In this document: in pieces, positions 32,557 through 42,500 of the stretch
Position numbering within the stretch: position 1 is the first letter of the stretch
Layout: each line of letters begins with the position of its first letter
NCBI RefSeq assembly: GCF_009068765.1
Contig: NZ_CP035534.1
Location: 1,364,001-1,428,000 of the forward strand
Length of the DNA stretch: 64,000 nt
Origin: Sulfurimonas hydrogeniphila
Lineage (GTDB): Bacteria; Campylobacterota; Campylobacteria; Campylobacterales; Sulfurimonadaceae
Direction of reading: 5' to 3'
The notes under the pieces: model-generated
Seen by the model: the letters and a program-made list of their open reading frames with translations, nothing else
Databases searched by the model: none
What the model was told of the DNA's origin: nothing
Program-made: the position numbers and the translations under genes

Positions 32557-35279
32557 TATTTTAATTCTCCCCAGTTATCTCCGATATTTAAACTTGCCCG
32601 CAGAGGTATTTTGAGTTCTACAATATGATCCATAATATTTCGGAATCTCTCTCCGAGTACATCAACTTCTTTTGCATCAACTTCAAAAATCAGTTCATCA
32701 TGAATTTGCAGTAACATTTTAGCCGGCAGTTTTTCCTCATTGATAATAGTATGGATTTTATTCATACTGAGTTTTATTATATCACTCACACTTCCCTGAA
32801 AAACAGTATTGACTGCTTCTCGCTCATAGGCAGCCTTGTACATCGGCGTGGCGTTTTCATAGTCAAAATAGCGTCTGCGTTTGAGTAATGTTTCTACATA
32901 TCCCTGTTCTTTTGATTTTTCCACTATAGAACGAAAGTAGGCTTTAACTGTCGGAAAGGATGCAAAATACTTCTCTATAATTGCTTTTGCCTCTTTTGTT
33001 GGAATGCCCAGAGTATCTGAGAGTTTTTTCTGCCCCATTCCATATAAAAGTCCAAAATTAACGGTTTTTGCTATGTTTCTTTTTGCTTTTGCTTCCTCTT
33101 CACCGAATAATACCACAGCCGTCTGTAAGTGAATATCTTTGTCATGCATAAATGCATCCACCAAAACAGGATCCTGTGAAAAATGCGCCAAGAGGCGCAG
33201 TTCCATCTGCGAGTAATCAATACCAATGAGTTTTTTGCCCTCACCGGCTACAAATGCTCTACGGATTTTTGCACCCAGCGGTGTTCTTGTCGGAATATTT
33301 TGCAAATTCGGGTTTTTTGAGCTCAGTCTTCCTGTTGCTGTACCGGTTTGCACAAAAGAGGTATGAATTCTATGGTGTTCATCCTCATCCGCCAATTTTA
33401 AAAGCGGGTCAATATAGGTAGAGTAGAGTTTATGAACCTCACGATACTCCAGTAGTTTTGGGATGACGGGATGCTTCTCTTTTAAAGAACTGAGCACTTT
33501 TTCATCTGTAGAATAGCCTGTTTTTGTCTTTTTTCCCACAGGAAGCCCGAGTTTTTCAAAAAGTATCTTGCCGAGTTGCTGTGTTGAATTGATGTTAAAC
33601 TCACTCCCCGCAAGTTCATAGATACTTTTTGTCAAGTGTTCGAGTGTCTCTTTTACCTCAATCAAAAACTTTTCTAAAAAGGCTGTGTCGACCTCTATCC
33701 CCTCCTCTTCCATTTTCAAAAGTGTATGAATAAACGGAATTTCAACTGTTTTTGCCTCTTCTATGAGGTGTGTCGCATCCTGGAGTTCCAGTTTTTGTAA
33801 AAAGAGTTTATAGAGTTTTCGTGTTATAAAAGCGTCCTCTGCGGCATACACACAGGCATCATCAAGTTCCACGGTAGAAAAGTTTTCCCCTTTTTTTACC
33901 GTATCTTTGAAATGCACCATTTCATGCCCTAGGAGTTTGTCAGAAAGTTTGTCCAGGCTTAAAGCAGATTCCGGGTTAATAAGCCATGCCAAAATCATAC
34001 TGTCACAATATACAGGCAGCTCTTTTTCATCTAAAAAACGTAAAACAAAATGCAAATCAAATTTTATGTTATGACCCACTACACGAGAGTTGAAAATACG
34101 GCGCATAGCACTTCTGGCAACATCTTTGCTTACCTGATCAGCCACTCCCAAATAAAAATGCCCAAAAGGAACATAATAGGCTTCCTCATCATTAAAAGAA
34201 AAGCTAAAACCGACAAGTTTGTTTTTTATATAATCCAGTCCCGTTGTTTCCGTGTCAAAAGCAACAACTGTATCTGCATCGAGTTTGTCAAGAACCTTGT
34301 TCAACTCTGTTTCGTCCGTAAGCAGTGTCGCTTTAAAATCCAGTTTTGAAGCTTTTTCCTCACAGGACTCTTGCAGTTTTTTGGCGCTTTCCTGACGCTC
34401 GGGGCTGACCATGTTTTTTGCATGAAGTGTACGCAGAATTGCATTTTGTTCATACTTGACCAGTTCGTCATAAATATTTAAAAACGGATTTTCCACATCC
34501 ATTTTATACTCTTCAAAATCAAAATCTTTGCACTCAAACACATCAGGATGCAAAGTTACCAACTCTTTTGACATATAAGCCTGTTCTTTTGACGCTATGA
34601 GCTTTTTTTGTGTCGCGCCCTTGATTTCGTCTATATGGGCATAAATATTATCAAGCGTGCCGTACTCTTTTAAAAGTTTCTCGGCACCGACTTTTCCTAT
34701 GCCTTTGACACCGGGAACATTATCCGCACTGTCGCCGAGAATTGCCTGATAGTCTACAAACTGCTTGGGTGTTACGCCGTATTTGTCATAACATGCTTTT
34801 TCATTTACATATTTTCTTTTAATAGCATCGACAATAACGACTTTGTCGTCGTCTATGAGCTGGTAGAGGTCTTTGTCATGGGAAACGACTCTGACTTTGT
34901 ATCCTTTTTCTTTTGCACATTTTACGACCGTGGCAATAATATCATCCGCTTCAAATCCGCTTTTTCCAAGTGTTTTATACCCCATCTTGTTTATCCATTC
35001 TATGGCAACGGGAAGCTGTTGTGTGAGTTCCGGCGGCGGCGCACTTCGGTTTGCTTTGTAATTGACATCTATTTCATTTCTGAAAGTATCGCCTTTGGAG
35101 TCTATGGCAAAAATGATATAGTCACTGTCATGCTCTTTTTGCAAACTCGAAATAAAATTGGTAAACCCGGTTAAAAGTCCGGTCGGGAAACCGTCTTTTG
35201 TACGTAAATGCTGAGGAAGTGCGTAAAAACTCCGAAAGAAAAATCCGAATGTATCTATGACTGTAACTGTTTTGCTCAT
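32556..35279 (-). CDS. polA: DNA polymerase I
   Basis: A 907-residue polymerase with all three domains. The 5'-3' nuclease has GSGNVPG-like H3TH sequence (DSADNVPGVKGIGKVGAEKLL). The 3'-5' exonuclease motifs VAFDTETTGLDY, VGHNIKFDLH and YAAEDAFITRKLY are intact, so proofreading is expected. The polymerase has IGIDYSQMELRLLAHFS, NIAKTVNFGLLYGMGQ and LLQIHDELIFEV. It acts in Okazaki-fragment processing and repair. The ATGA start overlaps the HDOD gene. Confidence 0.97.
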   Translation of the reverse strand: MSKTVTVIDTFGFFFRSFYALPQHLRTKDGFPTGLLTGFTNFISSLQKEHDSDYIIFAIDSKGDTFRNEIDVNYKANRSAPPPELTQQLPVAIEWINKMGYKTLGKSGFEADDIIATVVKCAKEKGYKVRVVSHDKDLYQLIDDDKVVIVDAIKRKYVNEKACYDKYGVTPKQFVDYQAILGDSADNVPGVKGIGKVGAEKLLKEYGTLDNIYAHIDEIKGATQKKLIASKEQAYMSKELVTLHPDVFECKDFDFEEYKMDVENPFLNIYDELVKYEQNAILRTLHAKNMVSPERQESAKKLQESCEEKASKLDFKATLLTDETELNKVLDKLDADTVVAFDTETTGLDYIKNKLVGFSFSFNDEEAYYVPFGHFYLGVADQVSKDVARSAMRRIFNSRVVGHNIKFDLHFVLRFLDEKELPVYCDSMILAWLINPESALSLDKLSDKLLGHEMVHFKDTVKKGENFSTVELDDACVYAAEDAFITRKLYKLFLQKLELQDATHLIEEAKTVEIPFIHTLLKMEEEGIEVDTAFLEKFLIEVKETLEHLTKSIYELAGSEFNINSTQQLGKILFEKLGLPVGKKTKTGYSTDEKVLSSLKEKHPVIPKLLEYREVHKLYSTYIDPLLKLADEDEHHRIHTSFVQTGTATGRLSSKNPNLQNIPTRTPLGAKIRRAFVAGEGKKLIGIDYSQMELRLLAHFSQDPVLVDAFMHDKDIHLQTAVVLFGEEEAKAKRNIAKTVNFGLLYGMGQKKLSDTLGIPTKEAKAIIEKYFASFPTVKAYFRSIVEKSKEQGYVETLLKRRRYFDYENATPMYKAAYEREAVNTVFQGSVSDIIKLSMNKIHTIINEEKLPAKMLLQIHDELIFEVDAKEVDVLGERFRNIMDHIVELKIPLRASLNIGDNWGELK

Positions 35280-36097
35280 GAAGAAACCTCTGCAGCATCA
35301 AGCATATCATTGATTGCCTCTTGCAGTATGCTTGAATCATAACCGGTATCTTTGGCACGTTTGAGTCCAAAATTAACTGCCTGTTCTGACAAAGGATTAT
35401 TAACAGGAATGACAGTCTTGACTATATTCAAAGCAATAGCATACTCCTGTACCTCTTCCGGTGCACTCGAAGGATTGTCCGCATAACGAATCATTTCAAC
35501 AAATTCTTTCTCAAAACTCCAGTGCTCAAAGATTTTTGCTGTTACCTGAGAACTTGTCACTTCTACATATGCTTTTTCCAGCTCTGCCAAATTGTTGGAA
35601 TGCTCTGCTTCTGATTGAAAACTCACACCTTCATCTTCCTGGATGACATCACTTGCTATCAGAATTTTTCCTGTTTCTTGCAAAAATGCAGCCAAATACA
35701 ATGTATCAGCCTTTTGTTTATCTATTTTTGCATACCATTTACGCATAAGCGTTGCCTGCATACTGGAGATTTCTGCAAATTTCTCACTTGTTACTCCGTA
35801 AGGTTGCATATCTACATTTAAAAGTTTACGCACAGAGTTTCCAAGCGCAATAGAGCGTGTCATGCTCATACCAAAAAGTGAAACAGCCTGTGCAACACTT
35901 TTAATCTCTCTCCCAAAACCATACAAAGGAGAATTGGCATGTTTAAGTAAATTGGCAACTATCATAGGATCACGTTCCACGACCTTGACCAAGTCACCGA
36001 CACCTGCCTCTTCATCCGCATAAACCCGGTTAATGTCAATAATAGTTTTTGAAAGAGGAGGAAGCGATTTTATACTCTCAATAATTGAGCTCTTCAT
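35276..36097 (-). CDS. HDOD-domain signalling protein
   Basis: A 273-residue single-domain HDOD protein: LPPLSKTIIDINRVYADEEAG (near residue 12), VERDPMIVANLLKHANSPLYG (near 40), and AVSLFGMSMTRSIALG. HDOD proteins are HD-fold relatives without the catalytic metal motif that act as signalling scaffolds, often in motility or stress control. It is transcribed just ahead of polA with a 4-nt overlap. Confidence 0.88.
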   Translation of the reverse strand: MKSSIIESIKSLPPLSKTIIDINRVYADEEAGVGDLVKVVERDPMIVANLLKHANSPLYGFGREIKSVAQAVSLFGMSMTRSIALGNSVRKLLNVDMQPYGVTSEKFAEISSMQATLMRKWYAKIDKQKADTLYLAAFLQETGKILIASDVIQEDEGVSFQSEAEHSNNLAELEKAYVEVTSSQVTAKIFEHWSFEKEFVEMIRYADNPSSAPEEVQEYAIALNIVKTVIPVNNPLSEQAVNFGLKRAKDTGYDSSILQEAINDMLDAAEVSS

Positions 36098-36176
36098 AAA
36101 ATAAGCCTTTATTTTTCTTTTATTATAACATATTGTGCTAAAATGTTTTTAGAGCAAATACAACAAGGTTATGAGA

Positions 36177-38804
36177 ATGAAAACATATGATGATAATTTA
36201 ACCGGATTGACACAAGAAGAAGTGCAAGAACGCCTGAACAAATACGGCTACAATGAATTAAATGAAAAAGAAGAGAGTTGGCTGCATCGACTTTTACGAC
36301 GATTTTGGGGACCTATTCCGTGGATGATTGAAACAGCTGCTGTTCTTTCTGCCATTGCACGCAGGTGGGAAGATTTTGCTGTCATCTTGTTTATGCTGCT
36401 TGTCAATGCTTTTGTTGATTTTTATCAAGAATCAAAAGCACTGAGTGCCATCGCCGTTTTAAAGAAAAAACTGGCAAGAAAAGCACTTGTACTGCGTGAG
36501 GGAACATGGCAGAATATTGATGCAAAAGAGCTTGTACCCGATGATATTATCAAAGTAAAAATAGGGGATGTTGTTCCGGCAGACTGTAAACTCCTGGGCG
36601 GCGGAGAGTTTTTGCAGGTTGACCAGTCTGCACTGACGGGAGAATCTCTGCCTGTCAACAAGCAGGCCCAAGAGGATCTCTATGCCAATGCTATTATCAA
36701 ACAGGGTGAGATGATAGCACGTGTAACAGCTACAGGAATCAACACCTACTTTGGCAAAACGGTCGGTCTTGTCGCCAAGGCCGAAAAAGAGGAGCAGGGA
36801 CATTTCCAGAAAATGGTTATCAAAGTGGGAGATTTTCTCATTGCTGTGACAGTTGTCCTTATAGGGATTATTATCTGGCATGGAGTCTCCAGAGGCGAGC
36901 CGCTTTTGGACCTGCTGATATTTGCACTTATTTTAACCATTTCGGCGATTCCTGTGGCGATGCCTGCGGTTTTAACAGTGACTATGGCACTGGGTGCCAG
37001 AGTCCTGGCAACCAAAGAAGCCATCGTTACAAAACTCTCAGCCATTGAAGAAGCAGCGGGCATGGACATTTTATGTTCAGACAAAACAGGCACGCTCACA
37101 CAAAACATTATGAGTCTTGCCGAGCCGTATCTTGTCGGAGACTTTACACAGGAGCAGTTACTGCTTTATGCTGCATATGCCAGTAAAAAAGAGAATGAAG
37201 ATCCCATAGAAAAACCGATTTTTGACTATATTGAGGCGCATCATCTCAGCAAAAAACTTCAAAAATCAAAAATGAAAAAGTTCATCCCTTTTGATCCGGT
37301 GCATAAAAAAACAGAAGGCGTCTTTGAGGATGGCTTCATTTATACCAAAGGGGCTCCCCAGGTTATTATAGAGTTATGTGATGAAAAAGAGTTTGATAAA
37401 AAAGAAGCCTACAAAAAGGTGGATGATTTTGCGCAAAAAGGGTTTCGCACACTTGGTGTGGCCTATAAAAAATGCGAAGAGGACTTCTACCATTTTGCCG
37501 GACTCATTCCGCTTTTTGATCCTCCGCGTGAAGATTCCAAAGAGGCCATAGCCGAAGCAAATGCCAAAGGTGTGGCAGTGAAAATGGTCACCGGTGACAA
37601 TATCGCTGTTGCAAAATATATTGCCGGTATTTTAAATATCGGACAGGATATAGAAAACATCAAAGAACTCAAAGGACAGAGTACAAAAGAGTACATCTAT
37701 CTTTCAGAAATTATCGTACGTTCAATATTGAAGACTTTGCAAAAAGATGCGGACAAAGAGGAAATTAAAAAAGAGGTAACCCAGATAGTCGAAGAAGTGC
37801 AAAAAGAGCTTGATGCGCAGCCGCTTCCTGAGGGAACTGTCCGTCAGCATGAGAGTGAAATTGTCAAAATTATTGAAAATGCCGACGGTTTTGCACAGGT
37901 TTTTCCGGAAGACAAATACTTTATAGTAGACAAGCTCCAAAAAGCAGACCATATTGTCGGTATGACCGGTGACGGGGTCAATGATGCTCCTGCACTTAAA
38001 AAAGCCGATTGTGGAATTGCGGTAAGCGGTGCGACTGATGCCGCGCGGGCAGCAGCGGATATTGTACTTATGGCTCCGGGTTTACATGTAATTGTAGATG
38101 CGATTGAGCAGGCACGTATTGTATTTGAGAGAATGAAAAGCTATGTTGTTTACCGTATAGCAGAAACCATTCGTATTTTGGCATTTATGACACTGGCTAT
38201 TGTGGTGTTTGATTTTTACCCTATTACCGCGATTATGATCATTCTTTTGGCACTGCTCAATGATATTCCCATTATGGCAATTGCTTATGACAACACAAAA
38301 GTAGAGGAAAAACCGGTACGATGGGATATGAAAATCGTCTTTATTCTCTCGAGTTGGCTTGGAGTTGCCGGAGTGCTGAGTTCTTTTACCATCTTTTATA
38401 TCACAATGGTCTATTTAAAATCACATCCCGATACAGCAATGTTCCTGCCGGAAGTTCCCTCATGGATCGATATGCATGATGATAAATCATTTTTGGGATT
38501 TGTCCAGACACTCTTCTTTGTGAAGCTTATTCTCGCCGGGCATTATACGATTTTTAACACCCGTATTGCTGACTGGTTCTTTAAAAAGCCGTATCCGTCA
38601 TGGCCGCTTTTCCTGGCATCTTTTTTGACAGCACTCATCGGCACGGCCATAGGTCTGTACAGTTTTGGACTCATGACCCGTATTAACTGGCAGTGGGCCC
38701 TCTTTTTATGGGGCTATGTAAGCGTCTGGTTTGTATTTAACGACATGGTCAAACGCATAGTTGTCCGATATTATGAAAAACGCTATGGAGAGGAGGCCTT
38801 GTAA
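36177..38804 (+). CDS. P-type H+-ATPase (plasma-membrane type IIIA)
   Basis: An 875-residue P-type ATPase of the proton-pump type. Visible: the N-terminal cation domain TGLTQEEVQERLNKYG, the actuator motif LTGES (near residue 160), the phosphorylation site CSDKTGTLTQN (near 300), MVTGDN, and GMTGDGVNDAPALKKAD. There are about ten membrane helices. Between the nucleotide and hinge regions (about residues 490-562) is an extra, charged, probably helical segment (KTLQKDADKEEIKKEVTQ) not seen in the usual type. The second ATG (36177) is better spaced from AAGG than the first (36171). It heads an operon with PPK2 and a DUF4010 protein. Confidence 0.88.
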   Translation: MKTYDDNLTGLTQEEVQERLNKYGYNELNEKEESWLHRLLRRFWGPIPWMIETAAVLSAIARRWEDFAVILFMLLVNAFVDFYQESKALSAIAVLKKKLARKALVLREGTWQNIDAKELVPDDIIKVKIGDVVPADCKLLGGGEFLQVDQSALTGESLPVNKQAQEDLYANAIIKQGEMIARVTATGINTYFGKTVGLVAKAEKEEQGHFQKMVIKVGDFLIAVTVVLIGIIIWHGVSRGEPLLDLLIFALILTISAIPVAMPAVLTVTMALGARVLATKEAIVTKLSAIEEAAGMDILCSDKTGTLTQNIMSLAEPYLVGDFTQEQLLLYAAYASKKENEDPIEKPIFDYIEAHHLSKKLQKSKMKKFIPFDPVHKKTEGVFEDGFIYTKGAPQVIIELCDEKEFDKKEAYKKVDDFAQKGFRTLGVAYKKCEEDFYHFAGLIPLFDPPREDSKEAIAEANAKGVAVKMVTGDNIAVAKYIAGILNIGQDIENIKELKGQSTKEYIYLSEIIVRSILKTLQKDADKEEIKKEVTQIVEEVQKELDAQPLPEGTVRQHESEIVKIIENADGFAQVFPEDKYFIVDKLQKADHIVGMTGDGVNDAPALKKADCGIAVSGATDAARAAADIVLMAPGLHVIVDAIEQARIVFERMKSYVVYRIAETIRILAFMTLAIVVFDFYPITAIMIILLALLNDIPIMAIAYDNTKVEEKPVRWDMKIVFILSSWLGVAGVLSSFTIFYITMVYLKSHPDTAMFLPEVPSWIDMHDDKSFLGFVQTLFFVKLILAGHYTIFNTRIADWFFKKPYPSWPLFLASFLTALIGTAIGLYSFGLMTRINWQWALFLWGYVSVWFVFNDMVKRIVVRYYEKRYGEEAL

Positions 38805-39562
38805 TGAAAAAAGACATCTACAAACAAGAGTTATATGCCCTGCAGGTTGAACTTGTGAAATTTCAAAAAGAGGTCATTGCAAAAAACTTAAAAGTATGTG
38901 TGATTTTTGAAGGTCGTGACGCTGCCGGAAAAGACGGTATGATAAAACGTTTTACAGAGCACTTAAGCCCCAGAGATGCCAGAGTGGTCGCACTTGGAAA
39001 ACCCAGTGATGTAGACAAAAAATCATGGTATTTTCAAAGATATGTCCAGGAACTTCCTGTTGGAGGGGAAATGGTCTTTTTTAACCGCAGCTGGTACAAC
39101 AGAGCCGGCGTAGAAAAAGTAATGAATTTCTGCACACAAAAAGAGTATGAACATTTTATGAAAGAGGTTGGCAATTTTGAGCACCTCTTGGTCAATGCGG
39201 AAATTATTTTCATCAAATATTATCTTGATATTTCCAAAGAGGAGCAGAAAAAAAGACTGCAGGAGAGAAAAAAAGACCCGCTCAAACAGTGGAAACTCAG
39301 CCCGATTGACGAACAGGCACAAAAACACTGGAAAGCCTACTCAAATGCGCGCGATGAGATGTTTAACAAAACCTCCTTTGTCTTTGCCCCCTGGTATGTT
39401 GTACACAGTGATGACAAAAAAACAGCACGGATCAATACCCTCAAACATTTTTTATCACAGGTTGATTATAAAGACAAGAACAAAGAGTGTTTACGCTTTG
39501 ATCACAGTGTCGTATGCCTTTTTGATGAGAGCTGTTATACAAAAGGATTAATTTATAAATGA
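38804..39562 (+). CDS. ppk2: Polyphosphate kinase 2 (PPK2)
   Basis: A 252-residue single-domain PPK2, which transfers phosphate between polyphosphate and nucleotides. Walker A FEGRDAAGKDGMIKR (near residue 36), the lid/Walker B region FFNRSWYNRAGVEKVM (near 86), and DISKEEQKKRLQERKKDP are typical of class I enzymes. A strong GGAGG ribosome site lies in the end of the ATPase gene, and start and stop share one base. Pairing with an H+-ATPase suggests use of polyphosphate to sustain ATP or pH balance, which is inference. Confidence 0.92.
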   Translation: MKKDIYKQELYALQVELVKFQKEVIAKNLKVCVIFEGRDAAGKDGMIKRFTEHLSPRDARVVALGKPSDVDKKSWYFQRYVQELPVGGEMVFFNRSWYNRAGVEKVMNFCTQKEYEHFMKEVGNFEHLLVNAEIIFIKYYLDISKEEQKKRLQERKKDPLKQWKLSPIDEQAQKHWKAYSNARDEMFNKTSFVFAPWYVVHSDDKKTARINTLKHFLSQVDYKDKNKECLRFDHSVVCLFDESCYTKGLIYK

Positions 39563-40824
39563 GTTTAAATATTGATTTGGTACATTTTCTGGTTGTCACT
39601 GTTTTTAGCTTTTTGGTCGGACTCGAAGTCAAATCATACAGAAAACAGTATATTACTTCCAAAACAGAAAATCTTTTCTTTGGAGATGTACGCACCTACA
39701 GTTTTGTAGGAATTTTAGGCTTTGTTTTATTTGCGGTTGATTCGAGTCTGCATATTCTGTATGCGGGAGGTTTTTTGTCAATTACACTCTTGTATGCCCT
39801 GCTCTATCAAAAAAATCTTCAAGAAAACCAACGCAGTATTTTACTCTACATTGTTATGCTCCTTGTCTACTCTTTTGGCGCTCTGATTCAGACAGAGGCC
39901 TTATGGATGACAGCACTTCTGTATGTCAGTATTGTCTTTATATTGAATGTCAACAAAGGTGTTGAGAAGTTTACACAAGAGATCAATATCAGCGAATTTG
40001 AAACATTAAGCAAAATGATACTCCTCTCTGTCGTCATCCTGCCTCTGCTTCCCGATACAAAAATAATTCCCTACATTCCGCTCTCTCCTTTTAAAATATG
40101 GTTGGCTGTTGTAGTGATCTCAGGTATCAGTTACAGTGGATATATACTGCAGAAATACTTTTTTCCCTCCAAAGGCTACTACCTGACAGGAATTTTTGGC
40201 GGTTCCTACTCTTCGACGGCAACAACTGTTGTCCTGGCAAGGAAGGCAAAACAGCTGCAAGGATATGCCGTCATAGATGCAGCGATTATTTCGGCAACCG
40301 CGGTAATGTATCTGCGTCTCATTGTTATTGCCTTGATTTTTAATATTGAGATTGGAAAAAGTCTGCTTTTTCCTTTTATACTCCTGGCACTTACAGGATT
40401 TCTGATTTCTCTGTTTTATTTGAAAAGCGAACAAAAAACACAGGAAAATGTTGAAATTGTCGACCACAATCCCTTGGAACTCAAAACTGCTTTTTTGTTT
40501 GCCTTTTTGTTTGTTGCCATGATTGTCATTACCCATTTTGTGACAAAACATTACGGAACATCAGGCCTGGAAATACTCTCTTTTTTAGTCGGATTTACCG
40601 ATATTGATCCTTTTATACTCTCTATACTGACAGGCAAGTTCTCTATCGAAAACACCCAGACAACTGCCGCTATAATGATTGCCGCAGGAAGCAACAACCT
40701 CCTTAAAGCTATTTATGCCTTATGGTTTGGTACAATAAAAAATACCTATAAATCGGCACTGTGGATTTCTCTCTTAGGTGTCATTACCATCGTATGGGGA
40801 CTCTATTTTGAACATATATTGTAA
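39559..40824 (+). CDS. MgtC/DUF4010-family membrane protein
   Basis: A 421-residue integral membrane protein with about 11-12 hydrophobic helices. The N-terminal third is MgtC/SapB-like (FLVGLEVKSYRKQ near residue 18) and the C-terminal two thirds is a DUF4010 domain (GGSYSSTATTVVLARKAK near 214 and FTDIDPFILSILTG near 345). Function is unknown; MgtC-like domains modulate ATPases and Mg2+ homeostasis. The 4-nt overlap with ppk2 makes it part of the ATPase-PPK2 operon. Confidence 0.82.
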   Translation: MSLNIDLVHFLVVTVFSFLVGLEVKSYRKQYITSKTENLFFGDVRTYSFVGILGFVLFAVDSSLHILYAGGFLSITLLYALLYQKNLQENQRSILLYIVMLLVYSFGALIQTEALWMTALLYVSIVFILNVNKGVEKFTQEINISEFETLSKMILLSVVILPLLPDTKIIPYIPLSPFKIWLAVVVISGISYSGYILQKYFFPSKGYYLTGIFGGSYSSTATTVVLARKAKQLQGYAVIDAAIISATAVMYLRLIVIALIFNIEIGKSLLFPFILLALTGFLISLFYLKSEQKTQENVEIVDHNPLELKTAFLFAFLFVAMIVITHFVTKHYGTSGLEILSFLVGFTDIDPFILSILTGKFSIENTQTTAAIMIAAGSNNLLKAIYALWFGTIKNTYKSALWISLLGVITIVWGLYFEHIL

Positions 40825-40834
40825 GGAATGATAA

Positions 40835-41743
40835 ATGAAAATGAAAAAAACCGTTTTACCCTGGGAACATCCAAAACTGCAAGAAGAAGACCCGCAGTCG
40901 TTAGAACTGATAAAAACCATTATGCAAAGCCCGACATATGCGATGGCGGAAGAAGACAAAGAGTTTATCAACTCTTATGAGGCAAGAGGTGTCCGACTCG
41001 AACTTGATTATCTCAAACCGGAACTCCAAATGAACAAACACGGCATAGAACATACCATAGTTGTCTTTGGAAGTGCACGGATTGTCGAAAAAGAGACTGC
41101 AATGAAACGGCTTTCTGCCATTGGGGAAATGCTGCAGAAAAAACCCAACAACAGAGACCTCTTACATGAACTCTATGTTGCAGAACGGATGGTTGGCAAA
41201 AGTATTTACTATGATGATGCCAGAAAATTCGGTCAGCTTGTAGGAAAAAGCGGAAAGAGTGCTGAGGACTGCCGTGTCACCGTGATGACCGGAGGCGGTC
41301 CCGGCATTATGGAAGCAGCAAACCGCGGTGCGTATGATGTCGGAGCCAAAAGCATAGGACTCAATATCAAACTGCCGCATGAGCAGTATCCTAATCCTTA
41401 TATTACCCCTGATTTGTGCTTTTTGTTTCACTATTTTGCCATCAGAAAACTGCATTTTTTAAACCGTGCAAAAGCTTTGGTGATTTATCCGGGCGGATTT
41501 GGAACTTTTGATGAACTGTTTGAGACACTGACACTGATTCAAACAAGAAAATCACAGACAATCCCTGTTGTGCTTGTCGGCAAAAGCTACTGGAACAAAG
41601 CAATAGATTTTGAATTTTTAAAAGATGAGGGTGTCATTGCACCGCAGGATACAGAGATCATTACATTTGCAGACAATGCAGAAGAAGCATGGGAATACAT
41701 TCTCTCATGGCATCAAGAACAGGGAACACCACTCTACAGCTAA
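40835..41743 (+). CDS. LOG-family nucleotide phosphoribohydrolase-like protein
   Basis: A 302-residue protein with the LOG signatures MTGGGPGIMEAANRGA (near residue 151) and YPGGFGTFDELFE (near 216). LOG/PpnN-type enzymes cleave nucleoside 5'-monophosphates to base and ribose 5-phosphate. The family was formerly annotated as lysine decarboxylase. The long N-terminal part (about 65 residues before VVFGSARI) is like the longer bacterial form. It follows the DUF4010 gene by 10 nt. Confidence 0.88.
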   Translation: MKMKKTVLPWEHPKLQEEDPQSLELIKTIMQSPTYAMAEEDKEFINSYEARGVRLELDYLKPELQMNKHGIEHTIVVFGSARIVEKETAMKRLSAIGEMLQKKPNNRDLLHELYVAERMVGKSIYYDDARKFGQLVGKSGKSAEDCRVTVMTGGGPGIMEAANRGAYDVGAKSIGLNIKLPHEQYPNPYITPDLCFLFHYFAIRKLHFLNRAKALVIYPGGFGTFDELFETLTLIQTRKSQTIPVVLVGKSYWNKAIDFEFLKDEGVIAPQDTEIITFADNAEEAWEYILSWHQEQGTPLYS

Positions 41744-41756
41744 AAGGCAGTCATGT

Positions 41757-42500
41757 ATGGATATATATTTTGCAGTATTAAACTTCACTCTCTCCGGAGC
41801 CATCGGGTTGGTAGGTATCCTCACGCTTCAAAAAGTGAGTACACCCAATGAAGTTCTTTTTGCTCTCTTGCCGCTTTTATTTGCCCTGCATCAGTTTGAT
41901 GAAGGTTTTGTCTGGCTTGGAATGGGTGGGCATATTGATACACGTGCCCTGGAGATTGCCGCAGGTATTTTTGTCTATTATGCGCAGGGTTTGCTGCCCT
42001 TTCTCATTCCTCTGGCTATCTGGCTCATAGAAAAAGACGGATACAAAAAAAAGCTGGTTGGAATTTTGGCAATTTTGGGTTTTGGTCTTGCTGTCTATAC
42101 AATGTATGGACTCTCAACAGTACCAACAAGTGTCAGTGTTGTAAACAACACACTGTATTACAAAAATCCATGGACTGAAAACTTTTATGATGCCGGCATT
42201 TATATACTCACAACCTGCGGCTCTTTGATGCTCAGCAGCAGTATTGCCATAGAACTTTTTGGACTTTTAAACCTCATCGGTCTTGTTGTTATATATATTC
42301 TCAGACCTTACGGTTTTACCTCTTTATGGTGTCTGTATGCAGCAGCTATCAGCGGATTATTATATTTTTATTTTATTGAACGACGTATTCAGTTTCTCCA
42401 GGAACTCAAAACAAAAAAAGACGGTATAGGTAAAAAACTCGAACAGGAATTAGACAGACTCAAAAAAGCACATCCAAAGCTTTTTACTTCACGCCTCTAA
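41757..42500 (+). CDS. Seven-helix membrane protein (DUF6629-like)
   Basis: A 247-residue membrane protein with seven hydrophobic segments. LLPLLFALHQFDEGFVWLG (near residue 34) resembles the HQ-x-E-G/A-FVW signature I recall for DUF6629 proteins, mostly known from actinobacteria. A much longer open frame overlaps the LOG gene, but the ATG at 41757 (MDIYFAVLN) has an upstream AAAGGCAG and gives a normal first helix. The C-terminal 40 residues are charged. Function unknown. Confidence 0.7.
   Translation: MDIYFAVLNFTLSGAIGLVGILTLQKVSTPNEVLFALLPLLFALHQFDEGFVWLGMGGHIDTRALEIAAGIFVYYAQGLLPFLIPLAIWLIEKDGYKKKLVGILAILGFGLAVYTMYGLSTVPTSVSVVNNTLYYKNPWTENFYDAGIYILTTCGSLMLSSSIAIELFGLLNLIGLVVIYILRPYGFTSLWCLYAAAISGLLYFYFIERRIQFLQELKTKKDGIGKKLEQELDRLKKAHPKLFTSRL

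Noticed and set aside
39168-39551. Plus-strand ORF of 127 codons within ppk2
   Set aside because: It is an alternate frame within a gene with clear PPK2 motifs.
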